DNA of 64,000 bases from NCBI RefSeq assembly GCF_017745095.1, contig NZ_JAGHZZ010000006.1:1-64000 (forward strand), in the 5' to 3' direction. The stretch comes from Sporocytophaga sp. GTDB taxonomy: Bacteria > Bacteroidota > Bacteroidia > Cytophagales > Cytophagaceae. Made by a program: the position numbers and the translations under genes. Shown piece by piece: positions 34,799 to 43,711 of this stretch (position 1 is the first letter of the stretch; each line of letters opens with the position of its first letter). A model generated the notes under the pieces. It searched no databases. It worked only from the letters and a program-made list of their open reading frames with translations, and was not told the origin of the DNA.

Positions 34799-36208
34799 TT
34801 AATGCCTCCACCATTCCATATGGTGCTTATGCGTTTTAAGATAAGCTCCCTCCTTGTAGTAATGATCATAAAAGTCAAGATCCAGATGATGGGCCTGAAG
34901 ATAGGTGAGGCAAAAGATAGCCGGAACCGTTCCTGGAAAACGTTCATAGGTATCATAAATATATTGCGCCATATGGCTTACACATTCAATAAACTCCTCA
35001 CTGTGCATTTGTGCGCTTGATCTTATTCTGGACGATTCCTTCCAAGGTCCTGCAGTTTCTTTATGGTAGGGACCACCTAACCCAAACTTCCTTTTAACTA
35101 AAGCTCTTGTAGCATCTTCCATAGTTTTGAAGTGCGGCGGACAAAACCCCTCAAATATGCCTCGAAGACCTGTAATATCGGGCAATGAATATTTAGGATT
35201 TTGGTTAAATGAAAAACCTAATCCAGGTACCTCAGGATTTCCGCTTGCTCCTAATACTGAAAACCTGTCGATTCCATCAAACATCCACCCTCCAAGTCCC
35301 ATCGCCTGAAGCATAAGCATTCCCGCATAACATGATGCAGAAAGTTCAGCAGTTGCTTCTGTAAGTGCATACTGCTCTATAAAAGTCAAAGGATATGGAT
35401 TCTTAAGATCAACCAGATTTTTAAACCTATCAAGACCTGGAACAGATTTGCCTTTAATATCATCAAATATGCAATATCCGTTCTGAACGGCAAAACACAA
35501 GATAGCCAGCATATGCTGAGCAATGTCTGCCACTGGAATAATCAAAGTACTCCCTGGCTTATTTACACACCAGGTATTATGCGGTTCCATATAAGGCTCA
35601 GAATGTGGAATATTAAGTCTCTTGTCTGAAAGCCTGATCCTCCTTGCCGCGTGAACTTCCAGCCAATGTTTAAGATTAAATCTACCCTCATCATAAGCAA
35701 TGAGCGATGGAGCATCCCTGGTTGGTAGGAAATAAACTCCGAAATCATCCGTATAAAAAAACTCTGAAGTGTGAAAACCAGCTGCTGAGGGGAATGTCCT
35801 GCCTCCAGCTGCTGCAGAATAGTTGGAAAGATGTGGGACATATTTTTCAGCTCTGTGGATCATCGAATGCCAACCCGTATTCCCGGCACAAGAATTTAAA
35901 AGCAATATTTGCTCCAGTGCATCAAGAGGAACAGGTGCTTTTGATGATTTAAATTTTAGTGGGCCATCAGGTATTTCTGCACCAAGAGAGAACCTTCTGG
36001 CACGCCTTCCATATAAGGCTTCAATAAGAGGGAATTTAATAGTTTCTTCTAGTCCCTTGGGATACTCTCCAAAGTTTTCAATCATTGTTCTTCTGCTATG
36101 TTCAGCGCTCTCACTGAATGCTGTTCCAAGATTTTGTAAAAAGGCACCGGTAGATAGTAAAAATGAATTCCAGTACGAACTGATATTTCTTTGCCCAAAG
36201 TTTTCCAT
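34799..36208 (-). CDS. nitroreductase-fold protein (SagB-like), 469 aa
   Basis: I assign this by motif only. Residues 67-80 (GRRARRFSLGAEIP) resemble the FMN-phosphate-binding Arg motif of nitroreductases. GGRTFPSAAGFHTSEFFY and the FGVYFLP segment match the SagB-like oxidoreductase pattern, and MGLGGWMFDG matches the later glycine motif. The C-terminal 60 residues are His-rich (AHHLDLDFYDHYY, KTHKHHMEWWRH) and may bind metal. There is no signal peptide. It is longer than ordinary nitroreductases (about 200 aa). It is the first gene of a likely operon with GGCT-like and PhzF genes. Confidence 0.6.
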   Translation of the reverse strand: MENFGQRNISSYWNSFLLSTGAFLQNLGTAFSESAEHSRRTMIENFGEYPKGLEETIKFPLIEALYGRRARRFSLGAEIPDGPLKFKSSKAPVPLDALEQILLLNSCAGNTGWHSMIHRAEKYVPHLSNYSAAAGGRTFPSAAGFHTSEFFYTDDFGVYFLPTRDAPSLIAYDEGRFNLKHWLEVHAARRIRLSDKRLNIPHSEPYMEPHNTWCVNKPGSTLIIPVADIAQHMLAILCFAVQNGYCIFDDIKGKSVPGLDRFKNLVDLKNPYPLTFIEQYALTEATAELSASCYAGMLMLQAMGLGGWMFDGIDRFSVLGASGNPEVPGLGFSFNQNPKYSLPDITGLRGIFEGFCPPHFKTMEDATRALVKRKFGLGGPYHKETAGPWKESSRIRSSAQMHSEEFIECVSHMAQYIYDTYERFPGTVPAIFCLTYLQAHHLDLDFYDHYYKEGAYLKTHKHHMEWWRH

Positions 36209-36452
36209 TTGCAGAGAGTTTAAGAAAGAAAAATTACATACAAAGGCCTGATTTGTTCATTAGTTATTGAGATATTAACAATAATCCCAAATTTCAGTAA
36301 ACACCTTTTCCTTTCTATCTGATACAAAAGCATTTGCAAAGGACTACAAACAGTAGGCAAATTAGGTCGGTTTTATAATTACTAGGGATAGAGAGGTATT
36401 GGTGGATACAGGCTATATTCCAAAGGGTAATTGATTTATTAAAAATTAAGTC

Positions 36453-36644
36453 ATGAAAGCGAACAAGAGTACAGAAAATTTAGACAAGGGTGGAAATACA
36501 CGTTCATTTCATAAAAATTTCTATTACGAAAGTGAAGGAAGTGAATTCATTGCTGAAAAATCAAATGAGACAGATGCTCCCGGAGAGCTGATGAGCAAAT
36601 TTACGGATTTCGACAAAGCCAGAGGGTACGAGAAGAGGTCCTGA
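36453..36644 (+). CDS. small hypothetical protein, 63 aa
   Basis: A charged, probably disordered product (KANKSTENLDKGGNTRS ... KARGYEKRS). ATG is preceded by AAAATTAAGTC. It is convergent with the similarly small gene at 36703. No family is recognised; it may be a stress-type small protein. The gap 36209-36452 shows nothing. Confidence 0.5.
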   Translation: MKANKSTENLDKGGNTRSFHKNFYYESEGSEFIAEKSNETDAPGELMSKFTDFDKARGYEKRS

Positions 36645-36702
36645 AGTAAAAGGTAGGAAAAGGAAAGACACGGAAGCCTCTTTCTTTTTCCATCCCATTT
36701 TT

Positions 36703-36909
36703 CTATTCTCCTTCCAGGTTAAAATTCGGGATTCCATCAGGATATGCTATAGCAGGCATATAAGAATAATTAGGATTCGATTCCGGATTCGGAGACTCAG
36801 GATCCAAATCGTCCTTTACAAACGACCCCGGTGCATGAGGTATAAATGGCTTTTCTAAAGAAGAAATGCTTGATTTATTTTTAGTTTTGATTTTATCTTC
36901 GGGTCGCAT
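36703..36909 (-). CDS. small hypothetical protein, 68 aa
   Basis: A Pro/Asn/Asp-rich, probably disordered product starting MRPEDKIKTKNKSS and ending FNLEGE, with LDPESPNPESNPNYSYMP in the middle. No signal peptide or known motif. The gene faces the 63-aa gene. Confidence 0.45.
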   Translation of the reverse strand: MRPEDKIKTKNKSSISSLEKPFIPHAPGSFVKDDLDPESPNPESNPNYSYMPAIAYPDGIPNFNLEGE

Positions 36910-37115
36910 AGCTATTAATTATTTATTTCCTGAAATTATTTTTTTCAAAAACTGATTACAAACTTTTGCTTCGTTCGTAATGATCGAATGTGCTTCTATA
37001 TAAACTACAGTAACTTAGAGATAATAATTCCCGTACTCTAACTAAAATCCAATTTTTGTTTTGATTTTCGTTACTATTATGTATCTTTACTTTAATCGAA
37101 TTAATAGTGGATATT

Positions 37116-37595
37116 ATGAGGTATTTAACATTTTTTACTTTTCTTTTTTTATCGCTGGCTTCATATTCTCAGGACTTTAGAAATGCAAAATGGGGGGATT
37201 CTCCTGAAAAGGTTAAAGCGAATGAAAAAGGTGCGCTTTTAACTGAAAATCTCGAAAAGAACAGACACAAGAATCTTTCTTTCGTTGAATTTTCGGATTC
37301 ATCATTTTACTTTACATACACTTATGTTTTCCATGAACTGAAGCTGATCGGAGTAATTAGCAAAAGAGCTTATTTAAACGAGGAAAACTCAAAATATAAG
37401 GCTCTGAATATTTACAAGGAAACTCTATCCTTATATCAGACCAAATATGAAAAGATTTCCGAAGGTGCCCCTTTATCAGCAGAAGAGATTAAAGGTTTTC
37501 AGGTAAAGCTTCCGGATAAGACAATTTATGTTAGTGTAAAGAAAGAAAATAACGATTATTTCCTGACTGAATCGGTATTTCAAAGAGCAAAATAA
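37116..37595 (+). CDS. hypothetical secreted protein, 159 aa
   Basis: ATG 37116 (MRYLTFFTFLFLSLASYSQ) gives a clear signal peptide; the frame opens three codons earlier with GTG. The mature protein begins DFRNAKWGDSPEKVKANEKG, a start seen in other Bacteroidota periplasmic proteins, and has an alpha/beta pattern. Function unknown. It is monocistronic with a strong terminator. Confidence 0.65.
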   Translation: MRYLTFFTFLFLSLASYSQDFRNAKWGDSPEKVKANEKGALLTENLEKNRHKNLSFVEFSDSSFYFTYTYVFHELKLIGVISKRAYLNEENSKYKALNIYKETLSLYQTKYEKISEGAPLSAEEIKGFQVKLPDKTIYVSVKKENNDYFLTESVFQRAK

Positions 37596-37643
37596 AGCAA
37601 AACGAACAATTCATAAACTTTTGAATTGTTCGTTTTGCTTTTA
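37594..37643 (+). terminator. long terminator after the 159-aa gene
   Basis: AAAGCAAAACGAACAATTCA and its complement TGAATTGTTCGTTTTGCTTT form a 20-bp perfect stem with a short loop, followed by T residues. Confidence 0.85.
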
Positions 37644-37789
37644 ACCCTTCTATGTAATGTACCATTTTTAAAACTGACTTTTCTTCTTTTATCTTAAACA
37701 CAATAAGCATTATCAAGTTAAATCCCCAAGAGGTATTTGCAACATACATCTATAACATTTTATAAAAACAAGGTCCATATTCTTCATAC

Positions 37790-37819
37790 TTTGATGAACC
37801 TTAGCGTTAGGTCATCAAA
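37790..37819. promoter_or_regulatory. imperfect palindrome upstream of citrate synthase
   Basis: TTTGATGAACCTTA-GCG-TTAGGTCATCAAA is an inverted repeat with one bulge, about 180 bp before gltA. A second structure, CCTTCTTCC/GGAAAGAAGG, follows at about 37846-37880. Nothing else is seen in the 350-bp gap before gltA apart from the T-rich leader. Confidence 0.4.
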
Positions 37820-37997
37820 TGTCATTTCTTTAGCTTTTAAGAAGCCTTCTTCCACTAGGGACACAACGGAAAGAAGGTCTATATGAAAAAAAATCTTGTC
37901 GAAATCCAATAAATGTTTTGTGTATATTTTTTTAAAATCTTTTTTTATTTATTTTCGCTCAAAGTAATTCTTCAAAAAAAATAAAATTTTCATACAG

Positions 37998-39287
37998 ATG
38001 TCTGAATTTGCAGAACTAATTCTTGATGGTAAAAGCTACAAGTTTCCGATAGTAGTCGGAACAGAAAATGAGAAGGCTATTGACATTTCCAACCTCAGAA
38101 GCGCAACAGGGTTCATCACTCTTGATACAGGTTATAAAAACACCGGAGCCACAAAAAGCTCTATAACTTTTTTGGATGGAGAACTTGGAGTATTAAGTTA
38201 CAGAGGTTATCCAATTGAACAACTTGCTGAGAAAGCATCTTTCCTTGAAGTAGCTTACCTTCTGATTTACGGAGAATTACCAACTGCAGATCAGTTATCT
38301 AACTTCTCAAGCAGAATTACCAAGCATACCAATCTGCATGAAGATTTCAAAAAAATATTTGACGGCTTTCCTTCCAATGCACACCCAATGGGCGTGCTAT
38401 CATCTCTGGTAAGCTCATTAACAGCATTCTATCCTGGTGCTATTGATCCGGATGCTAATGCAGAAGCTCTTGACCTTACAATCGTAAGACTTATGGCAAA
38501 GCTACCAACTATCGCAGCTTGGTCATACAAAAACTCTAAAGGACAGCCATTAATGTATCCAAAGAACAATCTGGATTATGTTTCTAACTTCCTTTACATG
38601 ATGTTTGGAATGCCAAACCAGGATTATGTAATTGATCCGGTTGTTGTTGAAGCTTTAAACGTTCTTCTGATACTTCACGCTGACCACGAACAAAACTGTT
38701 CTACATCAACTGTTAGAATTGTAGGTTCTGCTCATGCAAGTTTATATTCTTCGGTTGCTGGAGGTATCAATGCCCTTTGGGGACCACTTCACGGTGGTGC
38801 TAACCAGGCTGTAATTGAAATGCTTGAGGCTATCAAAAATGATGGCGGTGATGCGAAAAAATACATTGCTAAAGCAAAAGATAAAAACGATACTTTCAGA
38901 CTAATGGGCTTTGGTCACAGAGTTTACAAAAACTTTGACCCGAGAGCTAAAATCATTAAGAAAGCCTGCGATTCTGTGCTAGCTAAACTTGGTGTAAATG
39001 ATCCTATTCTTGAAATCGCTAAAGGTCTTGAAGAGGCTGCATTAAATGATGATTACTTCAAGGAAAGAAAATTATACCCTAACGTCGATTTCTACTCAGG
39101 TATCATTTACAGAGCATTAGGACTTAGAACTGACCTCTTCACTGTAATGTTCGCCTTGGGTCGTCTTCCAGGATGGATTGCTCAATGGAAAGAAATGAGA
39201 GAGGACAATGAGCCAATCGGAAGACCTAGACAGGTTTACATAGGTTCTAATACAAGAGACTTTGTTCCAATCGAAAAAAGAAAATAA
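37998..39287 (+). CDS. gltA: citrate synthase
   Basis: 429 aa, the length of type II (NADH-sensitive-type) citrate synthases. It condenses acetyl-CoA with oxaloacetate in the TCA cycle. Catalytic regions are intact: LHADHEQNCSTSTVR, the GPLHGGANQ histidine, MGFGHRVYKN and the NVDFYSGII aspartate. The N-terminal beta-domain of hexameric enzymes is present (SEFAELILDGKSYKFPIVVG). The gene is monocistronic with its own terminator. Two palindromes in the upstream gap may be regulatory. Confidence 0.98.
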   Translation: MSEFAELILDGKSYKFPIVVGTENEKAIDISNLRSATGFITLDTGYKNTGATKSSITFLDGELGVLSYRGYPIEQLAEKASFLEVAYLLIYGELPTADQLSNFSSRITKHTNLHEDFKKIFDGFPSNAHPMGVLSSLVSSLTAFYPGAIDPDANAEALDLTIVRLMAKLPTIAAWSYKNSKGQPLMYPKNNLDYVSNFLYMMFGMPNQDYVIDPVVVEALNVLLILHADHEQNCSTSTVRIVGSAHASLYSSVAGGINALWGPLHGGANQAVIEMLEAIKNDGGDAKKYIAKAKDKNDTFRLMGFGHRVYKNFDPRAKIIKKACDSVLAKLGVNDPILEIAKGLEEAALNDDYFKERKLYPNVDFYSGIIYRALGLRTDLFTVMFALGRLPGWIAQWKEMREDNEPIGRPRQVYIGSNTRDFVPIEKRK

Positions 39288-39289
39288 AT

Positions 39290-39321
39290 AAAAAATCCCG
39301 GTCATAAGGCCGGGATTTTTT
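39290..39321 (+). terminator. terminator of gltA
   Basis: AAAATCCCGG-TCATAAGG-CCGGGATTTT is followed by a T-run, directly after the stop codon. Confidence 0.9.
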
Positions 39322-39360
39322 TATATGATTATTGTCAGCTGCTCTTCGGCCCCACAATTA

Positions 39361-40089
39361 TTAACACTCTATCTTATCCTTCAGCTTATACAGCTCTTCA
39401 ATAAACTGATCTCTCACTGCTTTGGCAAATGGATTTTCTCTTTCAATAGTATAAAATAAATCCATAGAATCCTGACCAAGATTTCCTTTAATGTTAAGTA
39501 AGAATTGATATGCAGGTGTCTTTTGCTCCACATCAGGTATATCCATCTGATTTACTGCACGACCTATAAAATGTGTCAATGCCTGTACATAAGCCATTTG
39601 CTGGTCATGTACCAAAGGAGTTCTTTCCAAAACGTTTAGCTTAAGCTCCTGACTAAAAAAGCGAATGAGATTACCATTCTTCTTGGTTCTCACCGGACAT
39701 ACCACAATATTAAGATTAGCAATACCATTTTTACCGCTTTGTGGGCCAAATAAAGGATGAGTTCCTATTATATCAACATTCTCCGGCAAATACTTTATCA
39801 TCAACTCTACAGGCTTTACCTTAACAGATGACAAGTCAAAAACGAGAGACTTAGGTTTTACAAAATCCTTTATCTGAATCAGCAAATCTTCAAGGTACTG
39901 TACGGGAACTGCCAGAGCTAAAAATTCCTTTCCTGAAACCTCCTCAAGTGCTCCCCATTTTACACCTAGCTTTTTTGCTTCAATTGAAAAATCTTTAACA
40001 TCGAAGACTGTAATATCAAAATATGGCTTCAGATATGGAATGATGAATTTCCCAAAACTTCCAAAACCAATAAACCCTAACTCTTTCAT
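39361..40089 (-). CDS. tyrA: prephenate dehydrogenase
   Basis: 242 aa, shorter than fused T-proteins, with only the dehydrogenase domain. It oxidatively decarboxylates prephenate to 4-hydroxyphenylpyruvate for tyrosine synthesis. The Rossmann motif GFIGFGSFGK is at residues 5-14, and the family signature GTHPLFGPQSG is near residue 109. A C-terminal helical dimer domain is present and no ACT domain is seen. It stands apart from other aromatic biosynthesis genes in this window, convergent with gltA. Confidence 0.85.
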   Translation of the reverse strand: MKELGFIGFGSFGKFIIPYLKPYFDITVFDVKDFSIEAKKLGVKWGALEEVSGKEFLALAVPVQYLEDLLIQIKDFVKPKSLVFDLSSVKVKPVELMIKYLPENVDIIGTHPLFGPQSGKNGIANLNIVVCPVRTKKNGNLIRFFSQELKLNVLERTPLVHDQQMAYVQALTHFIGRAVNQMDIPDVEQKTPAYQFLLNIKGNLGQDSMDLFYTIERENPFAKAVRDQFIEELYKLKDKIEC

Positions 40090-40255
40090 TTTAAAAGGTG
40101 AAAATATAGATCAAAAAGAAAATATCTGTTCATTAAATAATGCAAAGATGCTCTTTTTATTTTTAATGAAACGCTTTTTTTTAACTTTTTGATACACAAT
40201 TCGAATCTACCAATATTAAACTCCATTTTTTTTAATATATGCCCCCCTTTTCCCT

Positions 40256-41059
40256 TCAATCTTTTTTCAACACAACACTTACAGGTTGAGAATATAAGTA
40301 TTGGCCATTATTGTCAACCAGCTTTAATCTATAATAAGTAACCAGTGATTCTTTTATATGATCTTCCCATAAAAACTTTCCACCTTCAGTCTGTTCTGGA
40401 GTTATAATGCCTTCTTTCTTAAAATCTTTAGCATTATAACTTTTTTCTATTTCAAAATGACATAACTGGTCAGTCTGAATTGCCTCCCAATATAGCTTTA
40501 CAACTTCATTTTCATAGTTAGCTTTAAAATTCAATCTCCCTTGAAGACCTAAATAGCAGAGATCAAATCTCTCAGGTTCCGTCTGGCTTCTCTTTCCTTC
40601 TATAAAACAGCCTGCACAATGCACATTTTCATGAACATGTTTTAGTTCGCGTACCAACTCAAAACTAAATCCTCCTTTTAAACACATTGATGTTAAATCT
40701 GCCAGAACTCCTGGAACTTCCACTTTACCATTATTGACCAGAGTACCTTTATTGATCACTGAGCTTACTCTTAGTCTGCCATTGACAATAATTTTGCCTG
40801 TTTCCAAAATTATTAAAGGGTTAGCCCCAAGATTAAGATTTCCATTTTCATTGATCACAACAACTGACACCATTCTAACAGGCGCATCATAACTGATTGA
40901 ATGGCTTATAAATACAGTATCTTCAGGTTTTAAATTCGGAATAAATCCACCTTCCCAGATTCTGGAATTTAGCATACCATCCCTGACTGTATTATAAACA
41001 CCCGCATTCGCTACATAAGAAATTATAAATAAAAGGAATACATATATGAAAGTTCTCAT
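40256..41059 (-). CDS. secreted protein with beta-solenoid and fibronectin-like regions
   Basis: ATG 41059 (MRTFIYVFLLFIISYVANAG) gives a good signal peptide, so the upstream 18 codons are probably not translated. Residues 20-130 look like a short right-handed beta-helix (GNLNLGANPLIILETGKIIVNG). The last 90 residues match the beta-sandwich before sorting domains in Bacteroidota (LYWEAIQTDQLCHFEIEKSY ... YYRLKLVDNNGQYLYS). No T9SS sorting domain follows, so it may be periplasmic or truncated relative to its relatives. Confidence 0.65.
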   Translation of the reverse strand: MRTFIYVFLLFIISYVANAGVYNTVRDGMLNSRIWEGGFIPNLKPEDTVFISHSISYDAPVRMVSVVVINENGNLNLGANPLIILETGKIIVNGRLRVSSVINKGTLVNNGKVEVPGVLADLTSMCLKGGFSFELVRELKHVHENVHCAGCFIEGKRSQTEPERFDLCYLGLQGRLNFKANYENEVVKLYWEAIQTDQLCHFEIEKSYNAKDFKKEGIITPEQTEGGKFLWEDHIKESLVTYYRLKLVDNNGQYLYSQPVSVVLKKD

Positions 41060-41273
41060 AGAATTCAAAGCCGACAAATAAATGATTGTGCTATAAATGA
41101 AGAACTTAAGCAAAAAATTAAAGTTAAGAAAAAAATAATATGGTATTAAACCATCTAAATTACAACGGCTTAATTAAGCTGTTAAACAATTTTCCTATTT
41201 TTTCACAAAACTATCCAATAACCCGCAAAAAGCTGGTGTCGTAAAAGTAAGTGTTTCCAAAAATTAATTGCAT

Positions 41274-41405
41274 ATGATAATCAGAAACTTACTAATTGTT
41301 TTCACTGTAGTTTTTTCAATGGCATCCTGTTATGGACACAGAACTTGCCCTACGTATCTGAAAAAAGATCAAAAGGAAATCAAAACTGAAAAAGTTAAAG
41401 TGTAA
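41274..41405 (+). CDS. tiny lipoprotein, 43 aa
   Basis: ATG 41274 gives a product with a lipoprotein signal: MIIRNLLIVFTVVF then MASC (lipobox Cys19), followed by YGHRTCPTYLKKDQ and a Lys-rich end. A terminator follows within 5 bp. Similar small CPTY-type lipoproteins occur near housekeeping genes in Bacteroidota (from memory). The function is unknown. Confidence 0.6.
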   Translation: MIIRNLLIVFTVVFSMASCYGHRTCPTYLKKDQKEIKTEKVKV

Positions 41406-41408
41406 TAA

Positions 41409-41445
41409 GAAAGGCTACCTCAAATGAAGTAGCCCTTTTTATTTT
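41409..41445 (+). terminator. terminator of the tiny lipoprotein gene
   Basis: AAAGGCTAC-CTCAAATGAA-GTAGCCCTTTTT is a hairpin with a long T-run, supporting transcription of the 43-aa gene. It may also terminate the convergent tex. Confidence 0.8.
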
Positions 41446-41455
41446 TATGCGCTTC

Positions 41456-43690
41456 TTAATTTTTAAACTTGCCTTTCAGCATTGCCAGTTTATCTTCAAA
41501 TGAAACTTCTTTTTCTGGTTCTTTTTTATCTTTTGCTTTTTTAGGGCCTTCAGGAGAGATATTGCCTTTCATTGAAAGCGCAATCCTTTTTCTCGCAAGG
41601 TCTACTTCAATAACTGTTACTTCAACTTTCTGATGAACCTTCACTACTTCAGAAGGGTCTGATACATATTTATCTGCGAGATGACTAATATGTATAAGTC
41701 CATCCTGATGCACACCTACATCTACAAAAACTCCGAATTTGGTAATGTTAGTTACAATACCCGGAAGCTTCATACCGATTCTCAGATCTTCAGGCTTTTC
41801 AATTCCGGAAGCAAACTCAAATACTTCAAACTTCTCCCTTGGGTCACGGCCCGGTTTCTCAATCTCTTTTAATATATCCTGAAGTGTTGGCAGACCAATC
41901 GTAGCTGTCACATATGATTTAAGATCAATAAGCTTTCTTAAATCCGATTTCTTCATCAGATCAGCTACTGAAGCTTTAAGATCTTTGGCCATTTTATCTA
42001 TGATATGATAGCTTTCAGGGTGAACAGCTGAAGCATCCAATGGATTGTCTCCATTGTTGATCCTCAAAAATCCAGCAGCTTGCTCAAAAGCCTTCTCTCC
42101 CATCCTTGGCACTTTCTTAAGCTCATTTCTAGACTTGAAAGCTCCATTCTGATTTCTATAATCAATTATATTCTGAGCCAGCTGAGGTCCCAAGCCAGAC
42201 ACATAAGTTAATATCTGTTTGCTTGCTGTATTTACCTCTACCCCCACATTGTTTACGCAGCTTATAACTACATCGTCCAGACTTGACTTCAATGCATTTT
42301 GATCTACATCATGCTGATACTGCCCTACACCGATTGATTTAGGATCAAGCTTTACTAGTTCTGCAAGAGGATCCATCAATCTTCTTCCAATGGAAACCGA
42401 ACCTCTTACTGTTACATCATAATCAGGGAACTCTTCTCTTGCCACATCAGAGGCAGAATATATTGAAGCTCCACTTTCGTTAACCATGATGACGGGTATA
42501 GATCTTCCGAAATCTATTGTGCGTACAAATGTTTCAGTTTCTCTTCCCGCAGTACCATTACCGACTGCTATTGCTTCGACCTGGTGAGTTTCACAAAGTC
42601 TTTTTATAATTGAAATTGCTTCTGTTACTTTTCTTTGAGGTTCGTGAGGATAGATATTTTCATTAGCTAGCAACTTTCCTTGCCTATCAAGGCAAACAAC
42701 CTTGCAGCCTGTTCTGAAACCCGGATCTATTGAAAGAACTGCCTTTTGACCTAACGGTGCAGCAAGTAGAAGCTGACGAAGATTTTCTGCAAAAATCTGA
42801 ATAGCATCATCATCTGCTTTCTTCTTGGAACCAAGTCTAACCTCTGTTTCAATGCTTGGTCTTAAAAGTCTTTTATATGAATCTTTAACTGCTGTTTTTA
42901 CATGGCCGGAAGCAGAGCTTCTTCCTTTTACAAATATTCCTTCAAGTACTTCAAGAGATGATTCTTCAGCCGGTTCGATATCCAACATTAAAAACATTTC
43001 TTTCTCTCCTCTTCTCATAGCAAGCAGTCTGTGAGAGGGTACTTTAGAAATTGCTTCTTCAAACTCAAAATAATCTTTATATTTCTGTCCTTCCTCCTCT
43101 TTCCCTGGAACTACACGGCTTCTGATAGTTCCTTGCTTATAAAATACTTCTCTTAATTTTCCTCTCGCTTCCTGATTTTCACTTACCCACTCCGCTATAA
43201 TATCTCTTGCACCAGCAAGTGCTTCATTGAAGTCTTTTACGTCTTTCTCCAGATTTACGAACAACTCTGCTTCTTTATCAGGATCAGCTAGCTCTTGTTT
43301 GAATATAAGCTCGGCAAGCGGCTCCAATCCTTTTTCTTTTGCAATCGTAGCTTTTGTTCTTCTCTTGGGCTTATAAGGAAGATATAGATCTTCCAGCACA
43401 GTCATTGTCTCTGCATCACTGATCTTAGCTTCAAGTTCAGCTGTAAGTTTACCCTGTTCTTTGATAGACTTGATGATGCTTTCCCTTCTCTTATCAAGCT
43501 CGTCCAGTTGGATGCTTCTGTCCCTGATTTTAGTAATGGCCACCTCGTCAAGACTGCCTGTAGCTTCTTTTCGGTACCTGGATATAAATGGAACGGTACC
43601 TCCTTCTGCCAATAACTCCAGCGTAGCTTCAACGGATTTGGGAGCAATGTTCAACTCCCCAGCAATTTTTAAAACATGTGTTACTTGCAT
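41456..43690 (-). CDS. tex: RNA-binding transcription accessory protein Tex
   Basis: 744 aa. The Tex_N region (PKSVEATLELLAEGGTVPFI), the YqgF/RNase H-like domain with LSIDPGFRTGCKVVCLD near residue 325, helix-hairpin-helix (about 500-560) and a C-terminal S1 domain (GMKLPGIVTNITKFGVFVDVG, about 630-710) are in the usual order. A short Lys-rich tail follows. Tex binds RNA and RNA polymerase-associated complexes. It lies 21 bp downstream of the TraB-type gene and is probably co-transcribed. Confidence 0.95.
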   Translation of the reverse strand: MQVTHVLKIAGELNIAPKSVEATLELLAEGGTVPFISRYRKEATGSLDEVAITKIRDRSIQLDELDKRRESIIKSIKEQGKLTAELEAKISDAETMTVLEDLYLPYKPKRRTKATIAKEKGLEPLAELIFKQELADPDKEAELFVNLEKDVKDFNEALAGARDIIAEWVSENQEARGKLREVFYKQGTIRSRVVPGKEEEGQKYKDYFEFEEAISKVPSHRLLAMRRGEKEMFLMLDIEPAEESSLEVLEGIFVKGRSSASGHVKTAVKDSYKRLLRPSIETEVRLGSKKKADDDAIQIFAENLRQLLLAAPLGQKAVLSIDPGFRTGCKVVCLDRQGKLLANENIYPHEPQRKVTEAISIIKRLCETHQVEAIAVGNGTAGRETETFVRTIDFGRSIPVIMVNESGASIYSASDVAREEFPDYDVTVRGSVSIGRRLMDPLAELVKLDPKSIGVGQYQHDVDQNALKSSLDDVVISCVNNVGVEVNTASKQILTYVSGLGPQLAQNIIDYRNQNGAFKSRNELKKVPRMGEKAFEQAAGFLRINNGDNPLDASAVHPESYHIIDKMAKDLKASVADLMKKSDLRKLIDLKSYVTATIGLPTLQDILKEIEKPGRDPREKFEVFEFASGIEKPEDLRIGMKLPGIVTNITKFGVFVDVGVHQDGLIHISHLADKYVSDPSEVVKVHQKVEVTVIEVDLARKRIALSMKGNISPEGPKKAKDKKEPEKEVSFEDKLAMLKGKFKN

Positions 43691-43711
43691 TCAATCAAAC
43701 TATTTTAATAC

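Noticed and set aside
40090-40255. Promoter and gene remnants between tyrA and the secreted beta-solenoid gene
   Set aside because: Only AT-rich sequence is visible and no clear frame or hairpin.
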